DNA from: Benincasa hispida
Taxonomy: Eukaryota; Streptophyta; Magnoliopsida; Cucurbitales; Cucurbitaceae
Direction: 5' to 3'
Assembly (NCBI RefSeq): GCF_009727055.1
Contig: NC_052353.1
Span: 61,179,371-61,243,370 of the forward strand
DNA: 64,000 bases
In this document: in pieces, positions 33,751 to 46,412 of the stretch
Layout of the letters: each line of letters opens with the position of its first letter
Numbering within the stretch: position 1 is the stretch's first letter
The notes under the pieces: generated by a model
Seen by the model: only the letters and a program-made list of their open reading frames with translations
Databases searched by the model: none
What the model was told of the DNA's origin: nothing
Made by a program: the position numbers and the translations under genes

Positions 33751-34685
33751 TTTCTAAATCTACTTAGAATTGAAGGTAGGTAAGGAAGAAGCAAATGAAC
33801 GAAGTTTTTCAATACAACATGTGTGTGTTTGGAAGATGTTTTTCGTTATTTGTCTTAAAGAAAACAAGGCTCTATTTCTTCTATCCAATTAGTGGTTTTT
33901 GAGATGATTGTCAATTTTAATTTAATTTTTTTATTATTATTGGTGCAAAGTGATAATATGGACAACTTCTCAATCATTCATTTTTATTAGAATTTTTTTC
34001 CCTTATTGGGATCTCATGAACTTGCTGCAGTCTGCCTTTAATTGTTTGTTCTTCTTCTTTTTTCTCTTTTACTTTTGAAGTGATTATAAATAAAGTTTGA
34101 ATAAAATTTAGACGCCAGCCAGCTCCGTCCAAAGGTGAGGAAGGGAAAGAGAAGATAAAAGGGAGACAAAAGAAGCTTCCGCATTACGACATTTGAGAAG
34201 TTTTGAGTTATAAGTACAGTAATAGGAAGGGGATGAACTGATGGGTAGATCCGGAAATCACCCTTTACAATAAAGCTTAAACCATTGAGATTTCTATATA
34301 TATCTATCTTCTAAATTTTTAAAATTACAATTTTAATTTCCAAGGCTCCGCATTTCATTTTTTATTTTTTCATTTTTTTATTTTTTTGAAAATTAAGCAT
34401 ATTTTCTCTTATTTCTTACAATGATTTGAATCTTTTTAGGTATAATAGTTGAATTTTTAGTCAAATTTCAAAAACAAAAGCAAAAGAAGAAATTCGGAGG
34501 TAAAAATGTCAATAGGCTTAATTTTTTAAAAAAAAACGAAAAACGAAATTGTTACCCAACAGGACGTAAATTCTTAAATATACGCAAAGACAAAATTGAA
34601 AATTTTTATGGGAGTTTTAGAAAATAGAAAAATAAGGAAAACTATTTATACAAAATACCAAAATTTAATCTTCTTTAACATAGAT

Positions 34686-34830
34686 TGATAGAAATTTATC
34701 AATGTCTATCAGTGATAGAAACTGATAGAAGTTTATCAATGTCTATCCGTGATAGAAACTGATAGAAATCTATCATTGATACTATGCGATAAATGCTTAT
34801 AGAAGTCTATCAGTGATTTTTTTTTATTTT
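34686..34830. repeat. 37-bp tandem repeat with TGATAGA/TCTATCA palindromes
   Basis: Units start at 34686, 34723 and 34760 (TGATAGAAATTTATCAATGT-like), period 37, with the last unit partial. Each contains TCTATC and GATAGA in inverted arrangement. A related palindromic block occurs at about 42530-42605. Confidence 0.75.
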
Positions 34831-35199
34831 TGTAAATAGTTTGATATTTTTTTTCTATTTGTGAAAATTTTCCAAATTTTATTAGATATAAACTATAAAT
34901 TTATATCGAATTGATAAAAAAAGATCTTTAACCATGTTTAGATTCAAGAACACAAAACAAAAATTGAATGTTTAATAATATATTAGAGAAGTGAATGAAA
35001 TAGACACAAATCCACAAAGTTTAGAAACTAAAAATGATAGACTAACAAGAGATAAATGAATGATATAATTATTAAATAACATGGGTTCATTTCAATTTAA
35101 AACTAAGGATAAATATCAATGTACACTTTTGAGCTTTGGGAATTATATCATTTCAACTCCAAAGTAATAATTGTTTTAATATAAACCTTGAACTTTCAT

Positions 35200-35360
35200 A
35201 AGTATATCAATTTAAACTCAAACTAATAATTGTATCAATTTAAATCTTGAACGTTTACAGGTGTATCAATTTAAACCTTTAACATTTACAAGTGTATCAA
35301 TTTAAACCTTAAAGTTTTATAAATGTATCAATTTAAACCCTGATTATGTTTTAATTGGAT
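35200..35360. repeat. 31-bp tandem repeat
   Basis: GTATCAATTTAAACC-type units start at 35232, 35263, 35294 and 35325 (period 31), with a degenerate unit near 35204. They alternate with TTGAAC/TTTAAC and a T-rich spacer. No coding potential. Confidence 0.75.
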
Positions 35361-37156
35361 ACACTTATGAATTTACCTTGATATATTTATAAAAATTTAA
35401 AATTTAAATTGATAAAACTTCTAAAATTTAGAAATACAAATTGATATTTATCCTGGAACTATGAAGAATAGAAAGACCCAACGCATGGATGTTATAAAGA
35501 TGGGTAAGGTTGTATAAGTTTTTTAAGATGGGATTGTGAATCATAAGGTAAGAAAATAGGGGGAATTGCACATGATTGCGTAATTGATTCGATGTGGTTT
35601 AAATCGAAAAATTGGAAAAAGTGTGTAGAACGAGTAAGGCACATGCATCCTAAGCTTGGGCTTTGGGGCTATTCGGATTAATTAATAAATGAGAAAAGAA
35701 AAAGAAAGATAGAAGCTTCCTCGATATCCGCACGCATGGGAGTGCGTTGCGTTGTTACATATTCTTCCTTGGCTTTGGGCTTTATTGGCTTTTAATTTTT
35801 GCCTCTCAGTCTCTCCCGTCTCGTCCCACCCATATCTCTCTTTACTTGTATCTTTCTTGCCAACTGGCCTCATTTTTTTTCTCTGCAACCAATAAAGTAG
35901 CCACTAGGTGGCACCGCGTACACTGTCTTCTTTAATTTTGCCCCTCACCATATCCCTTTAATTTGCCATCCCATGTCAATGCCATGCATGGATCTAAATC
36001 TCAAATAAACTAAAGCCGGTCATGTTTATAAAAAATTTCTAAAAAATCCAATTCATTAATTCAAGCTGTAAGAAGCGTTATTTGCTAACTTAGTGCATCT
36101 TCGAGAAAACATGCACACGCTTTCCATATACCTTCTGCGGGTCTGATCTGTTGTGTACAGATTTAGGGTAATTCAGAGAGCCTTTTTAGGGTTTGGACTT
36201 TGGAAAGTGTAGCAATTATCCTCCTTCCATTGGAGAGAGAAGGATCAGTCATCGTGGGAATAATAATATAAATATTATCCTACGCCCTTTGATTTTAGTA
36301 TCGGTAACAACATGTGTTGGTCGGATACTTTTGTTTTCGAAGTCCATCACATCCACAATATGGTAACTGTATTGACCGTTTGATCTTCCCCATAATTTTG
36401 TCTCCAATCATACCCCTAACTAACTTTGACGCAAAAAGGACCACAAAAAACAATAATATATGCTTATTGCTTACACCATTCCAAACTAATAAGGACGATA
36501 CTTTATATGTACCCATTTTTATGTTTTTCTTCTTTATCATTCAAAATAAAATAAAATATTTAAATAGAACCATTTATGTAATTTTTCGAGCCTTTCTTAT
36601 TTGGACCATACCCAAATTATTACCCGCTAGACACAGTAAGAGAGAAGAAAATAAAATTTTGCTAGATTGCAAAAAAAAAATGGCTGCGATCAGCTAGAAG
36701 CTATGTACGTATAGATTTCTTATCACAAACTTAACATATTAGATTAACAACTCATCGACAATTTGATTGATATCAAATTTATAAAGGTAAGATATTGGTG
36801 ACACTTGAAGGCTATCTATCCTTCGTACAATGTCAGTAACGAGGGATTGATTCAACCAAAAAGAAAAAACAAATAATTAATTACTAGGGGATATTGTTGG
36901 TCAAAAGGGTTTTGCATGCACATATACATATGCATATGGCATGGAAGGCTTTAAACACTGTGTGTCGGTACCTCGTCTGGTAGGTCGCTGGGTAGAGTCC
37001 ATCAAAATGCAAAGTCAACCCCTTGATGTTGAAATTACTCCAAATTAATTAAAATTAAAGAGTATCTTTCAAAAAGAAAAAAAGAAAAAAAAAAAAATCG
37101 GAGTCACTCACCTAATTGACGACTGTAAATTAAAAACTGAAAGAGATAAATGGAAA

Positions 37157-38942
37157 TTAACCAAAAGGTGAATGTGTGGACTGAAGAGCAGTGGTAAGAG
37201 GGTGGTTGGCCCTATCCACGGAAAGGGGTGACCTTCGGGGGGACGGCCTCTGAAGCTTTATAGACGCATTATTATGATTGTTATTATTGTTATTATTATT
37301 GATGTCATAGTTCTTGTGATCCCCATTGCCTTCATCCGACACTGCTGGCTTTGCCTCATACATTTCCTCCAAATGATCTCTTTCCACCAGCGTCCCACCA
37401 ATTCCTTTGAAATCATCTTCTTGCTGCCCCACGCAGGACGGCGGCGCCATTCCTATATCTTGCAGCCGGAGATCGTCTGCCCAGTCCAACCCACCTTTTC
37501 CCGCGCTGCCACCATAGTTTGACGTAGGTGGCTGCGGCCTCGGCTTCTTCTTCCCCAAGCACAGTAAGCTATCGTTGTGAGCCATGAACCCATCCACGTT
37601 TTGCTGAAGATCAAGCTGGTCGCCTCCATAGAGGTTCAGGTCTTGAAAAGAAGGGAAGCCGAGAGGGGAGCCAAAATCTTTAATCCCTCCGGCTCCGGCT
37701 CCGGCTCCGGCCATGTCACCAATGCTTTGCTGATTATTATTATTATTAGTTGGGATGCCGCCCCCCATGGCCTTGTAGCCGCCGGCAGCTGCCATGTTTT
37801 CACCCGCTAGGGTTTGACAAGCCTTTTCTAATATACTCTGCATATACTTCCCTTGTGCCTCGATTCGCAGCTGCAGGTGTCTTTGCACCTGCATGTCACG
37901 TGGTTTTATATTTATTGTTCATTTTCCAATTGCGAAAATAAAAATATATTTAGAGCCACAGAATTTTTACCTCTAGTTGCTCATGCAATCTTCTCTGCAC
38001 TTCCATTTGCATCCTAATCGCATCAACCATGTGTGAGTTACCACTACAAATAACCATTACACAACAAAATTCGAACCCCACCTTAAAAATTCTGGAAATA
38101 ACTAATATTATTAAAATCATCATCAATGCACCCTTCATTTTATTTTATTTTATTTTTTTGCAACATTTTCAAATTATTAAATTATCAATCAATCCAAAAT
38201 TAAAGCTGTGGCTAAGATTGATTCGTTATGATAAATTCAATTATATCAATACATGAATGATCATCCCACTTATGAGTTTGAAAATCTTGTTAAAGGCTTT
38301 GAAATCAATATTAATTTTAAAAAAAATAATATTATAAGAATTTAAATACAGGATCTCTCTTAGTTTAATTTGATACCATGTTGAGCCACTCGTAATCAAC
38401 TTTACAAGTGAATTATTAAAACCCTAAAAAGTTGGAGATGAATATGGATATTTTTCATTGTATATACGTACTCATTCATGGTGCGGTTGATCATATTTGA
38501 TGAAGAAGCCGTGTTTCGATGAAGTTCTAAACCTGAAGCGGAATCAAAAGGGCGAAGTAGTATGAATACATATACATATCACATGAGGGTGTGGGAACAA
38601 AAAATAATAATAAAGAGAGAAAGAGAGAGAGAGAGAAAATTAAAGTTACCTCTCATACCATCCTTAATTGAATGATCATTGAATTCCTTGTGAGGCTGCT
38701 TTCCCAGTCTAAATTTCTAAAATCAAAATATGGTTAACTAATTATAATAAGTGAAAGCAGAAATTACAAAGGAACAATCAAAGAGGCAGCAAATATACAC
38801 CTGGAGATGGCTCTTGAGGTGGTAAAGAGTGAGACCCTTTACACCCATAACTCTCATGATGGTCTTTGGGGTGGCCTCTGAAAATAGAGAAGTTTTAATT
38901 AAAGGGTTATTATGTTATATATATTCATGAAATTGGATACAT

Positions 38943-38973
<31 letters not shown>

Positions 38974-39151
38974 TATATATACTATCAGGGCCTCCGAGCT
39001 GAGTGACAGCATCGACAAAGCGCTCATGAAGCTCGACAGTCCAGCGGAGGCGGGGCTTGGGGTCGGTGGTGAGGACGAGGCCGGAGTCGCCTTGTACGCA
39101 CATCCCTCTCTCGTGAGAATTCATAGTCGAAGCTTTCTTAGGATGGAACAT
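37157..39151 (-). CDS. APL: APL-like MYB-CC transcription factor
   Basis: Six exons: 39151-38983, 38877-38801, 38716-38650, 38532-38472, 38013-37971 and 37888-37157. All introns are GT/AG (105, 84, 117, 458 and 82 bp), phases agree, and the product is 382 aa. The start is MFHPKKASTMNSHERGMCVQ. The GARP/MYB domain spans about residues 32-86 (KPRLRWTVELHERFVDAV, TPKTIMRVMGVKGLTLYHLK, SHLQKFR). The MYB-CC coiled coil spans about 126-172 (LHEQLEVQRHLQLRIEAQGK). The tail is Gly- and Asn-rich and ends SPFG. Arabidopsis APL is a nuclear regulator of phloem identity with the same start (MFH-KK), domain order and C-terminus, and slightly shorter. Orthology is inferred from these shared ends; a close paralogue cannot be excluded. 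No damage is seen. Confidence 0.93.
38527..38535 (-). other. APL: Tandem splice acceptors at APL exon 4
   Basis: On minus the intron ends CAG followed by GTTTAG. Using the first AG gives R-G-L-E-L-H; using the second, six bases later, gives R-E-L-H. Both keep the frame, so two isoforms of 382 and 380 aa are possible in the link between the DNA-binding domain and the coiled coil. Confidence 0.5.
38941..38973. repeat. (GAA)n tract in APL intron 1
   Basis: A GAAGAA microsatellite on plus, that is (TTC)n in the transcript, within the 105-bp first intron. It takes up nearly a third of that intron and lies just after the donor site. Confidence 0.8.
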
Positions 39152-39152
39152 T

Positions 39153-39180
39153 CTCTCTCTCTCTGTCTCTCTCTCTCTCT
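39153..39180 (-). promoter_or_regulatory. APL: GA/CT-rich 5' leader of APL
   Basis: An almost pure CT run on plus (GAGA on the transcript) ends one base before the start codon. GA repeats in 5' leaders and core promoters are common in plant developmental genes. No clear TATA box could be tied to it. Its role is inferred. Confidence 0.45.
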
Positions 39181-41776
39181 AGATGCTGCTATTTCCCAAG
39201 GGAATACGGACAGATTCAAGAGAACAAATGCCACCCCAAATTAATACTTCTACCCAATTCACTCTGGCCCCACTTTTCTTCTCTTTTATCTTTTCTTTCT
39301 TCTCTCAACCTAAAAGCATAAGCACCGGCTTAGGGAACAACCTCTAAACATTTCTTCTACTCTGCTCTCTACAAATAAATTATATTAAGTAAAGAATGTC
39401 TATTCTATTATCCCTCCACTACCCTCCTTTCTATAAAGATACCCTTCTACTCTTCTAATTATATTATATCTTTTAGGCTTTTCTACTTTTAAAATCTTAC
39501 CATTTTCATCTCTCTATTTTGTAATATTTTAACATGAATTGAATTTTATACAAACTTAATACTAATTAATTATGACTAACATTTGAATAAGTTAAGTTAT
39601 TTCGGATAAAAAAAGAAAATATGACAAAATGGCCCTTTTTAATTATAGAGGAACTAGGACCAACATTTTAATTTGAAAGTAGTATAAAAACCAAAATAAA
39701 ACTAAAGACAAAAGAAAGTAGTGTTATTTAATATTTAACATGGGATGTGGATGCCTTAGGGTTATGCTCAAGATCTATCTTTAATTTGCTCACACCCAAC
39801 TAAACTAAAAAAACACAAATCTCATCAATTGCTTCTGTCAAATTATTGTTATTATTATGATATTAACATCCTCCAAGCCTCTAACTAACGAGTATAATTA
39901 ATTAATTTTTCTTTTCCAGCTGCTAGGTTTGATATTAACATTTCGTAGTACGTCTAACTTTTAGCTTAATTATTACGTTCCGACCAAATAAGATCTTCTA
40001 GCGCACACACATCATTATGTCATTTGCATGAAAATGCCAAACAAAAAGTTTCTCATCATAACGTTATATATATATATTCTCATCTTTGTGTATGTTGTGT
40101 GTTCAACTTTCAATTTATATATCTTATGATCAAAGTTCCCATGTTGGAGGCTAGCTAGGTTTCACGTGCAACATTCCATATCATACCATATAAATTAAGA
40201 TTGAGTTGTATTTTTTTTTTTTTTTTTTGTTCCTAGAATTTTGAAAATTTTAAAAATTCACTCATGTAAAAATTAAAATTGCATTCAACATAAAATTGGC
40301 TGTTTTGTTTTTTTCGTTTCTGCAAATTGTTATTCATGGTTTTAAACTAGGTGAAGCTTGAGTTGTTAGCGTATATAATGAGATTAGAGGAAAAAGCGAG
40401 ATGGCGAGGTGGAAATCAGTGTAAATTAAAATACAAAAGGGAAGAATGTTTGTGAAGCTTTTTATGACACAAGGTGGAGGGACCTTCCATCTTCTAAAGG
40501 TTATAGTTTTAGACTCAATAAATTACCCTTATCTCTCTTTTGTCCAATACAAGATTGTCTTCTATTGTTCCACTTCCCCTCTATCTCCACACAACACACA
40601 ACCAAACAAAGGGACTAAAGTTATTATTGCCTCTCCATGCACGCCCCTTCCACTGCTCATCTTTAAATTGAATCACATACACACTATTTTTTTTTTTTTT
40701 TAACACAAAACTTGCTTTGATTTCTATGTTATTCTTGTTTTTTTCTTATCCACTAAAAAAAAAAAAAAGAAAAAAGAAAAAGAAAAGGAAAAGGAAAAAG
40801 AAAAATCAAGCAATTGGATGCCGTTTTCTATGGAATGTAATTTCATTTTTAATTTAGCTAAAAAAGAAAGCAAAAATTAAATATATACAATCCATAACCT
40901 GTGGCTAAATCCAAAGGGGAATAAATGCTTTTCTTCTTTGACAATCAATGAAGATTCTTTTGACGTCCAATTTTCATTAGTAATTAATGTGTTCAATGTT
41001 TGATTTTACATACACTACTAATACTATAATTTGTGCAAATAATGACCATCGGGGTGTGGTTTTTCGGATTTCTAATTTAACTGATTTTTCCAAAATATGT
41101 AATTTCATTTTCTTGTGAATTCACCAAAAAAAAAAAAAAAAAAAAAAAAACCTTTTAATCAGAGCCGACACCCCACCATTTGTTTATATTTATGCCACAT
41201 GAAATGATTTTGGAAATATATTATTTAAATATTGCAACAAGTTGTATTTTTCACAGAGATATGGAAGAATTTTGTAGATTCTTTAATTAATTATAATATG
41301 AAAAACATGGGTACGTGGTAATGCCATACACGCCCTCTATGATATATATATATAACATAAGATTAAATTACAAATTTATTCTTTTTAAACTTTAAAAAAT
41401 TTTAATTTTTTTAATTTATTTGATACAAAGTAGTAAATTTAAAAGTTTCATTAGATATAAAATTCAAACTTATGTCTAAAAATAAATAAATTTTTTTATT
41501 TGTATGGGACCTATATACTAATTGAAAGATCAATGACTTATTAAACGCCTTTGAAAATTTAGATATCAAATGAAATGTGAACCTCAATATTTGTGGATGA
41601 TTAAACTTATTATTCAACAAAAAAAATATAAAAAGCAAAAGATGAGGGAAGGGTGATTTAGGACATGTATGAGAGCGATTTTGAAATGGTTAAAAATCTC
41701 TTTTGTAATATTCAAAATTAGTTCGAAACGTGCATTTTAATGCAAATCACATTTTATATTGTAAAACTAAACATTA
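39181..41776. other. APL upstream region
   Basis: Non-coding, AT-rich, with long homopolymer runs (T at about 40211-40229, A at about 40756-40768 and 41126-41151). Open frames such as 40446-40703 show no domain. It contains the promoter of the minus-strand APL gene, but I cannot mark individual elements. Confidence 0.5.
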
Positions 41777-42076
41777 AATCTCTGTTTGGTAACCATTTAA
41801 TTTTTTTTGTTTTTGTTTTAAAAAATTAAACCACATTACTTCTACCTCCAAATTTCTTCTTTGATTATCTACTTTTTACCAATAGTTTAAAAAATCAAGC
41901 TAAATTTTGAAAATAAAAACAAGTAGTTTTTAAAAAATCGTTTTTGTTTTTGAAATTTAGCTAAAAATTCAACTATTGTACTCGATAAAGTTGCAAATCA
42001 TCATAAGAAATGAGGAAAAAATAAGCTTAATTTTAAAAACAAAAACAAAAAACAAAATTATTATCAAATCGTGCCT
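41777..42076. mobile_element. MITE-like repeat, copy 2
   Basis: It starts TGTTTGGTAACCATTTAATT and ends AAATTATTATCAAATCGTGCC; inverted, the end resembles the start. It is colinear with 4443-4722, sharing TTTGATTATCTAC-like, AAATTTTGAAAA and AATTTAGCTAA segments. About 300 bp, non-coding. Confidence 0.55.
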
Positions 42077-43312
42077 AAACGATTGTAAATGATTAAATGA
42101 ATCTATATATTTCAAAATAATTTTGAATTCAACAAAGCAATTTTAACCATTTTAAAATTGGTAGAAATATAATTTTTTTTAAAAAAAAAAAGTTAAGAGA
42201 GTATAAATGAAGTTGGGAGAGAATTGAGATTAAAAGAGAGAGCGTCAAGGACATGTTTGCTTGAATTTCAAGCATCGATCTTTATAGAATTATTCTATTC
42301 TTTTTTATGAATATATTCCTTTAAAGGTGAAATTGAGGGACCCATCTTTATGTACAGTTTGAATACTTTACTACACTCGCCGTACCTTTTCCATCTAATC
42401 TATCTAACCTAAGTTCCTACTTAATTCTTCCACAATTAAAATAATTTTTTTAAAACTTTTTTTAAAAAATTATTTTAAATGGTAAAAATTATTAAAACTA
42501 TTTATAAATATAGTAAAGTATTACATTTTATCTACAATAGACTATGATAGATCGTGATAGACTACTATTTATGTCTATTATAATACATATAGTAGTCTAT
42601 CGCAGATAAACAGTGAAATTTTGTTATATCATGTAAATATTTTTGTTCATTTTATTATATTTAAAAATAGTATTTTTATTTATTTATTCATTTTTTTTAT
42701 TAAAAAAAAATTAAAGGTTCCTACTTCCCAACGGATGTGCACCATTCACCATAAAGTGCATGCTTATACCAACTGCTGTAATTATCATGATATGTACCAT
42801 AATCCATCCACTATATTTTTCTAATTCACTTATACTGTATTTCTTGTAAACCCATGCATTTTTAGCACCAAAATTCTGTCTCTAAAATTTTTTTCAGCCT
42901 CTAAATTAAATAATCATATAGGATTTTTCCAGTCGCTTAATAAATTATTGCAGTGATTAGATACTTTGGAACTATTTAGGGCGTTGAGTTGAGATAGAAT
43001 ATCTGAAATTTATATGCATGTGGAGTTTATATATCTTTAGAATTCATATATCTATAGAGTTCATATGTCTATGTTTGGGGTACAGAGTTATTTGGTCTGA
43101 GTTCATATAGTCTGAGTTCATATATCTATGTTTGAGGTACAGAGTTGAGTTCATATGTTTACATTATCTGATACAGTTTTTTAAACTCTAAATATTTACT
43201 TTTATGATTATTATTTTTGTTTTGAAACTTTTTTATTCAATAATTCTATTTATCTTTGTTTGAATAAAATATCGATTGCAATCTTTTTTTCCTTTTAATT
43301 TTTAAAGCTTTT
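42077..43312. other. Intergenic DNA with small repeats
   Basis: It contains a palindromic block at 42530-42605 (ATAGTAGTCTATC with GATAGACTACTAT) and a loosely repeated GAGTTCATATATCTATGTTTG unit at about 43010-43160. No gene is seen. Confidence 0.5.
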
Positions 43313-43356
43313 CTTCCTTCCTTCCTTCCTTCCTTCCTTCCTTTCTTTCTTTCTTC
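43313..43356. repeat. (TTCC)n/(TTTC)n microsatellite
   Basis: About seven TTCC units followed by TTTC units. Simple sequence repeat in intergenic DNA. Confidence 0.9.
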
Positions 43357-43971
43357 TTTCTTTTTTGGACAATGAACAACAATTAACCCATTACATTTCT
43401 TGCATAAATGTGGTTAAACAAATTGATAAACCAAAGAGAAATCAAAACTTTTTATTCCTAATTTTTCTCCATGAAGTTTATTATCATCTTCTTCTTTTTC
43501 TTCTTCTTCCTATTATCGCTCTATATTTTTACTATGTCATGAAAATTTTTAATTAAATCTCTCCCATCATCTTAGCAGCCAAAGTTAACATAATCACTTT
43601 AAATCTATATTGAATACATATAACCCTAGGATCATTCATGCTAAATTGTCTAGGATAACATATTGGATTCCATTGTAAATTTGACGACAATTATAAGACG
43701 TCTATTATCTTCCTCAACCAAAACTCCAAATGCACTAAGTGGGATCTCTCTAGATGGTATAAAGAGAGACTGATTGCTTTTTCTTTTTTCTTTTTTCTTT
43801 TTTTTTTTTTTTGTATATCAGTGACCATAGCCCTAAGGTCTCTTTATATACTAGTTCAATTAGGGTTCCCATTAAACCCTAATTAACTAAGAATGGACTT
43901 CTACCCATTAAGTCCATACTCAATTAGGAATCTAGGGCTCTAATTAATTAGATCACATAATTGAAGGAACT

Positions 43972-46082
43972 CTTAATGAAGAGTATCCATGAGCGTGTTC
44001 GGATCTTTCCGATTTCATTGTGACCGAAATACTACACATACATTGTAACAGATAGTTACGCAATTTAACACTAATTAACAACATGCTTTGATAAATAAAA
44101 TACAGAGGATTGAGTTCACATACCAGTTGAAGACTCTCTTCAAACTCAAACTCAATGCAGCGGAAGAACCTCTACGAACTTTATCGCCTAACAAATTAGT
44201 CGGCTACGGCAGCACGATCGTCTACACGAAAGACAGCAACACGAACAAGCACGAGCAAGTAGAAGCGGGGACGACACCACCAGTTGGAGCCCTTGGTATT
44301 CTCAGAGTGAGAATCCAAAGTGTGGTCTTTGGTGAATTTGGTAGAGGTCGAAGGAATAGAATGATCGTGTAGACGATAAGCAAGTGGGAGAGTAAGCTAT
44401 CGTATAGCAGAGATGCTTATCGTTTAGACAAAGCTATACGATCTGTAGGTTTTACTAGCGATCGTCTAGTAATAGGTAAACAATCGTTTAAAAAACATGG
44501 CACGCTAGGCGATCGTTTAGGAAAGCTAAGCGGTCGTTTCGAGAAAGGCGTGCGATCGTTTAGACGCGGGTGTGCGATCGTTTAGATGATGAAACTCTAT
44601 CATATAGACTCTCAGCTAGGCGACCGATACTTTTTCACACCGGTTGCGAATTTTTTCGAACTTTTTGCAAAATAAAATAAATTTTCATTTTATTCTTCAG
44701 TTACAATAACCAACTACGAATTCTCCCACTAACGCACGACCGCGGAGAGGTTTTTAGTCAATTATCATATAATTAACCAATTTAATTAATAAATGAATAT
44801 ATCATATTATATTCTTACCCTATAGTTTGATGTCATATATCTACTATAGTAATTTCTCCTGCATTTGATATAAATCATATTTATATCTAATTTCCTCCAA
44901 AAATAATGTATCTCATACATTTAGCCAATTATATCATAGTTCAATTATATCATATATAATCGAACTCTCTCTTGTCAATTTGAACATTTCAAACTGACCC
45001 AAACACTAATTCTCGACTTTATCCAAGCTACCTAGGGCACCTTATGGACCTGTGGCTCGAAGCTCCAATGGTACGTGAATAATTGACTAAACTCTTTAGT
45101 CACGAGATCCACCATCCGTTAACTGCCAGACATTCCACTAAAGACCAACAGCTGAACTCTTCTTACCACAGATATATTTCTGTGTCCATTAGATATAACT
45201 AATCATGAGTACGATGACCCTTCATAGATGCTCATAAGTACGGCTGGGCCAATTTACCATTTTCCCTCTGTAGTTACATCTCACTCCTTAAGTACCACTG
45301 ATTCCTTTAATGAACAATACAACATAGTCCAACTATGTGTGAACACCTCTCGAGGAAGGTGTGTGGCGCCACATCGTTCAAGCGCTGGAATCGGCCCTTA
45401 AGGGAGCTATCTATCTACTTGCCCTTACTTCGGGGAAGGAGTGAATTCCATCTTGTGTAGCTGAGTTCCCAACTCCCAAATCAGACGAATCCCCAAAATG
45501 GTAGGTTTGAATCGGCGATTTGGCCACTCACACCCATACAAATCAAAGAATCGCCCTCAATGGTAGGAGTTCCCAACTCACTCAGGATTGAGGTCATGTT
45601 ACCTATGGTCATCCTAGTAAAGTGAAGTCTCTATCATGACGGTGTTATATAATGAGATGTTAACACTTCGTGGTCAGGTTTTATACAAACTCTTTGTATA
45701 GGATGCCCCCACTCGCATGTCCCTTACATGAATGATCAGGATCATACCATTTTTGACAAATAACAACATTCGTGACTATTCCACAAAGAGGGTCGCATCT
45801 GTTGCATTACCAAGATAAGGTTTTCCTCCTATATCCATATACTGTAGACCATTTTGGTTATCACTCAAGACATGATCCACTTGTATGTCACCACATACAT
45901 GTTTAAGTTACATACAGATAACCAGGGATTTTATGTTCATTGGTTTGTGGTAAAGAAAATAAAACATACAACTGAGCAAAAATAAGATGTGAAGTAAAAT
46001 ATCATATATTATACAACACAAGCGTTCGTACAAATTGTTTCCAAACTACAGGACACGAGACTTTAGGGCATCAACCCCAACA
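43972..46082 (-). repeat. Solo LTR C
   Basis: Bounded on plus by TGAAGG and CCAACA, with perfect ATAAT duplications (43967-43971 and 46083-46087), 2111 bp. On minus it begins TGTTGGGGTTGATGCCC. It is colinear with the 5' LTR of element F (58201-60294). No internal coding remains, so it is a solo LTR. It carries the iterated CGATCGTTTAG-type motif (44388-44640). The frame 44088-44372 inside it is not a gene. Confidence 0.9.
44388..44640. repeat. Iterated CGATCGTTTAG-type motif in LTR C
   Basis: About ten variants of ATCGTTTAG lie within 250 bp (ATCGTATAG, ATCGTTTAG, CGATCGTCTAG, CAATCGTTTA, three CGATCGTTTAG, CGGTCGTTTC and ATCATATAG among them) at irregular spacing. The same cluster occurs in F's LTR (about 58590-58830) and in the fragment at 52260-52400. 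Confidence 0.75.
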
Positions 46083-46412
46083 ATAATATGGTCAAATCTA
46101 AAAATAAAAAAAAAATAAAAAAAAACCAATGTGATGAAATATTAATCCACATATGTAGCTCATACTTTAATTATACGTATAATTATTTAAAATATTTCTA
46201 AAAATCTCTCACTTGGGCTGTGTCTGTGTACTTGATGTATTTAAATCACATCAAACTTAAGCGTGCATAAACAGGTTATTTTAATAATAGAATTCCCCTT
46301 TAGTTCATTCTGGTCCATCTCCTGTATTAGCATAAAATCAAACGACTTTCATCTCTACCCTTGTAACTAAACCTTCCTTGATCACCAATTCCAATACATT
46401 CAATGACATAGA

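Larger units (their letters stand above)
33756..37156. other. Intergenic DNA downstream of APL
   Basis: AT-rich and free of LTR elements. A partial relative of the TTTGGTAACC MITE may lie near 34430-34560 (AAATTGTTACCCAACAGG). Two short tandem arrays are listed separately. Frames at 35682-35935 and 36295-36697 are short, overlap on both strands and show no domain. I see no gene. Confidence 0.5.
43583..46412 (-). repeat. A-family copia LTR and 3' flank, split by LTR C
   Basis: 43583-43971 and 46083-46208 together match the A LTR on the minus strand (ACTAGTTCAATTAGGGTT, ACCCATTAAGTCCATACTC; then GGTCAAATCTA and CACATATGTAGCTCATACTT). 46209-46412 matches the internal sequence before A's 3' LTR (33130-33326). 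The fragment is cut at 46412 by an E-type LTR. A stretch of T/C (43777-43812) is inserted relative to A. Confidence 0.8.

Noticed and set aside
35682..35935. Overlapping frames that might be a short gene
   Set aside because: Low complexity (Ser/Leu/Lys-rich), both strands, no homology I recognise.
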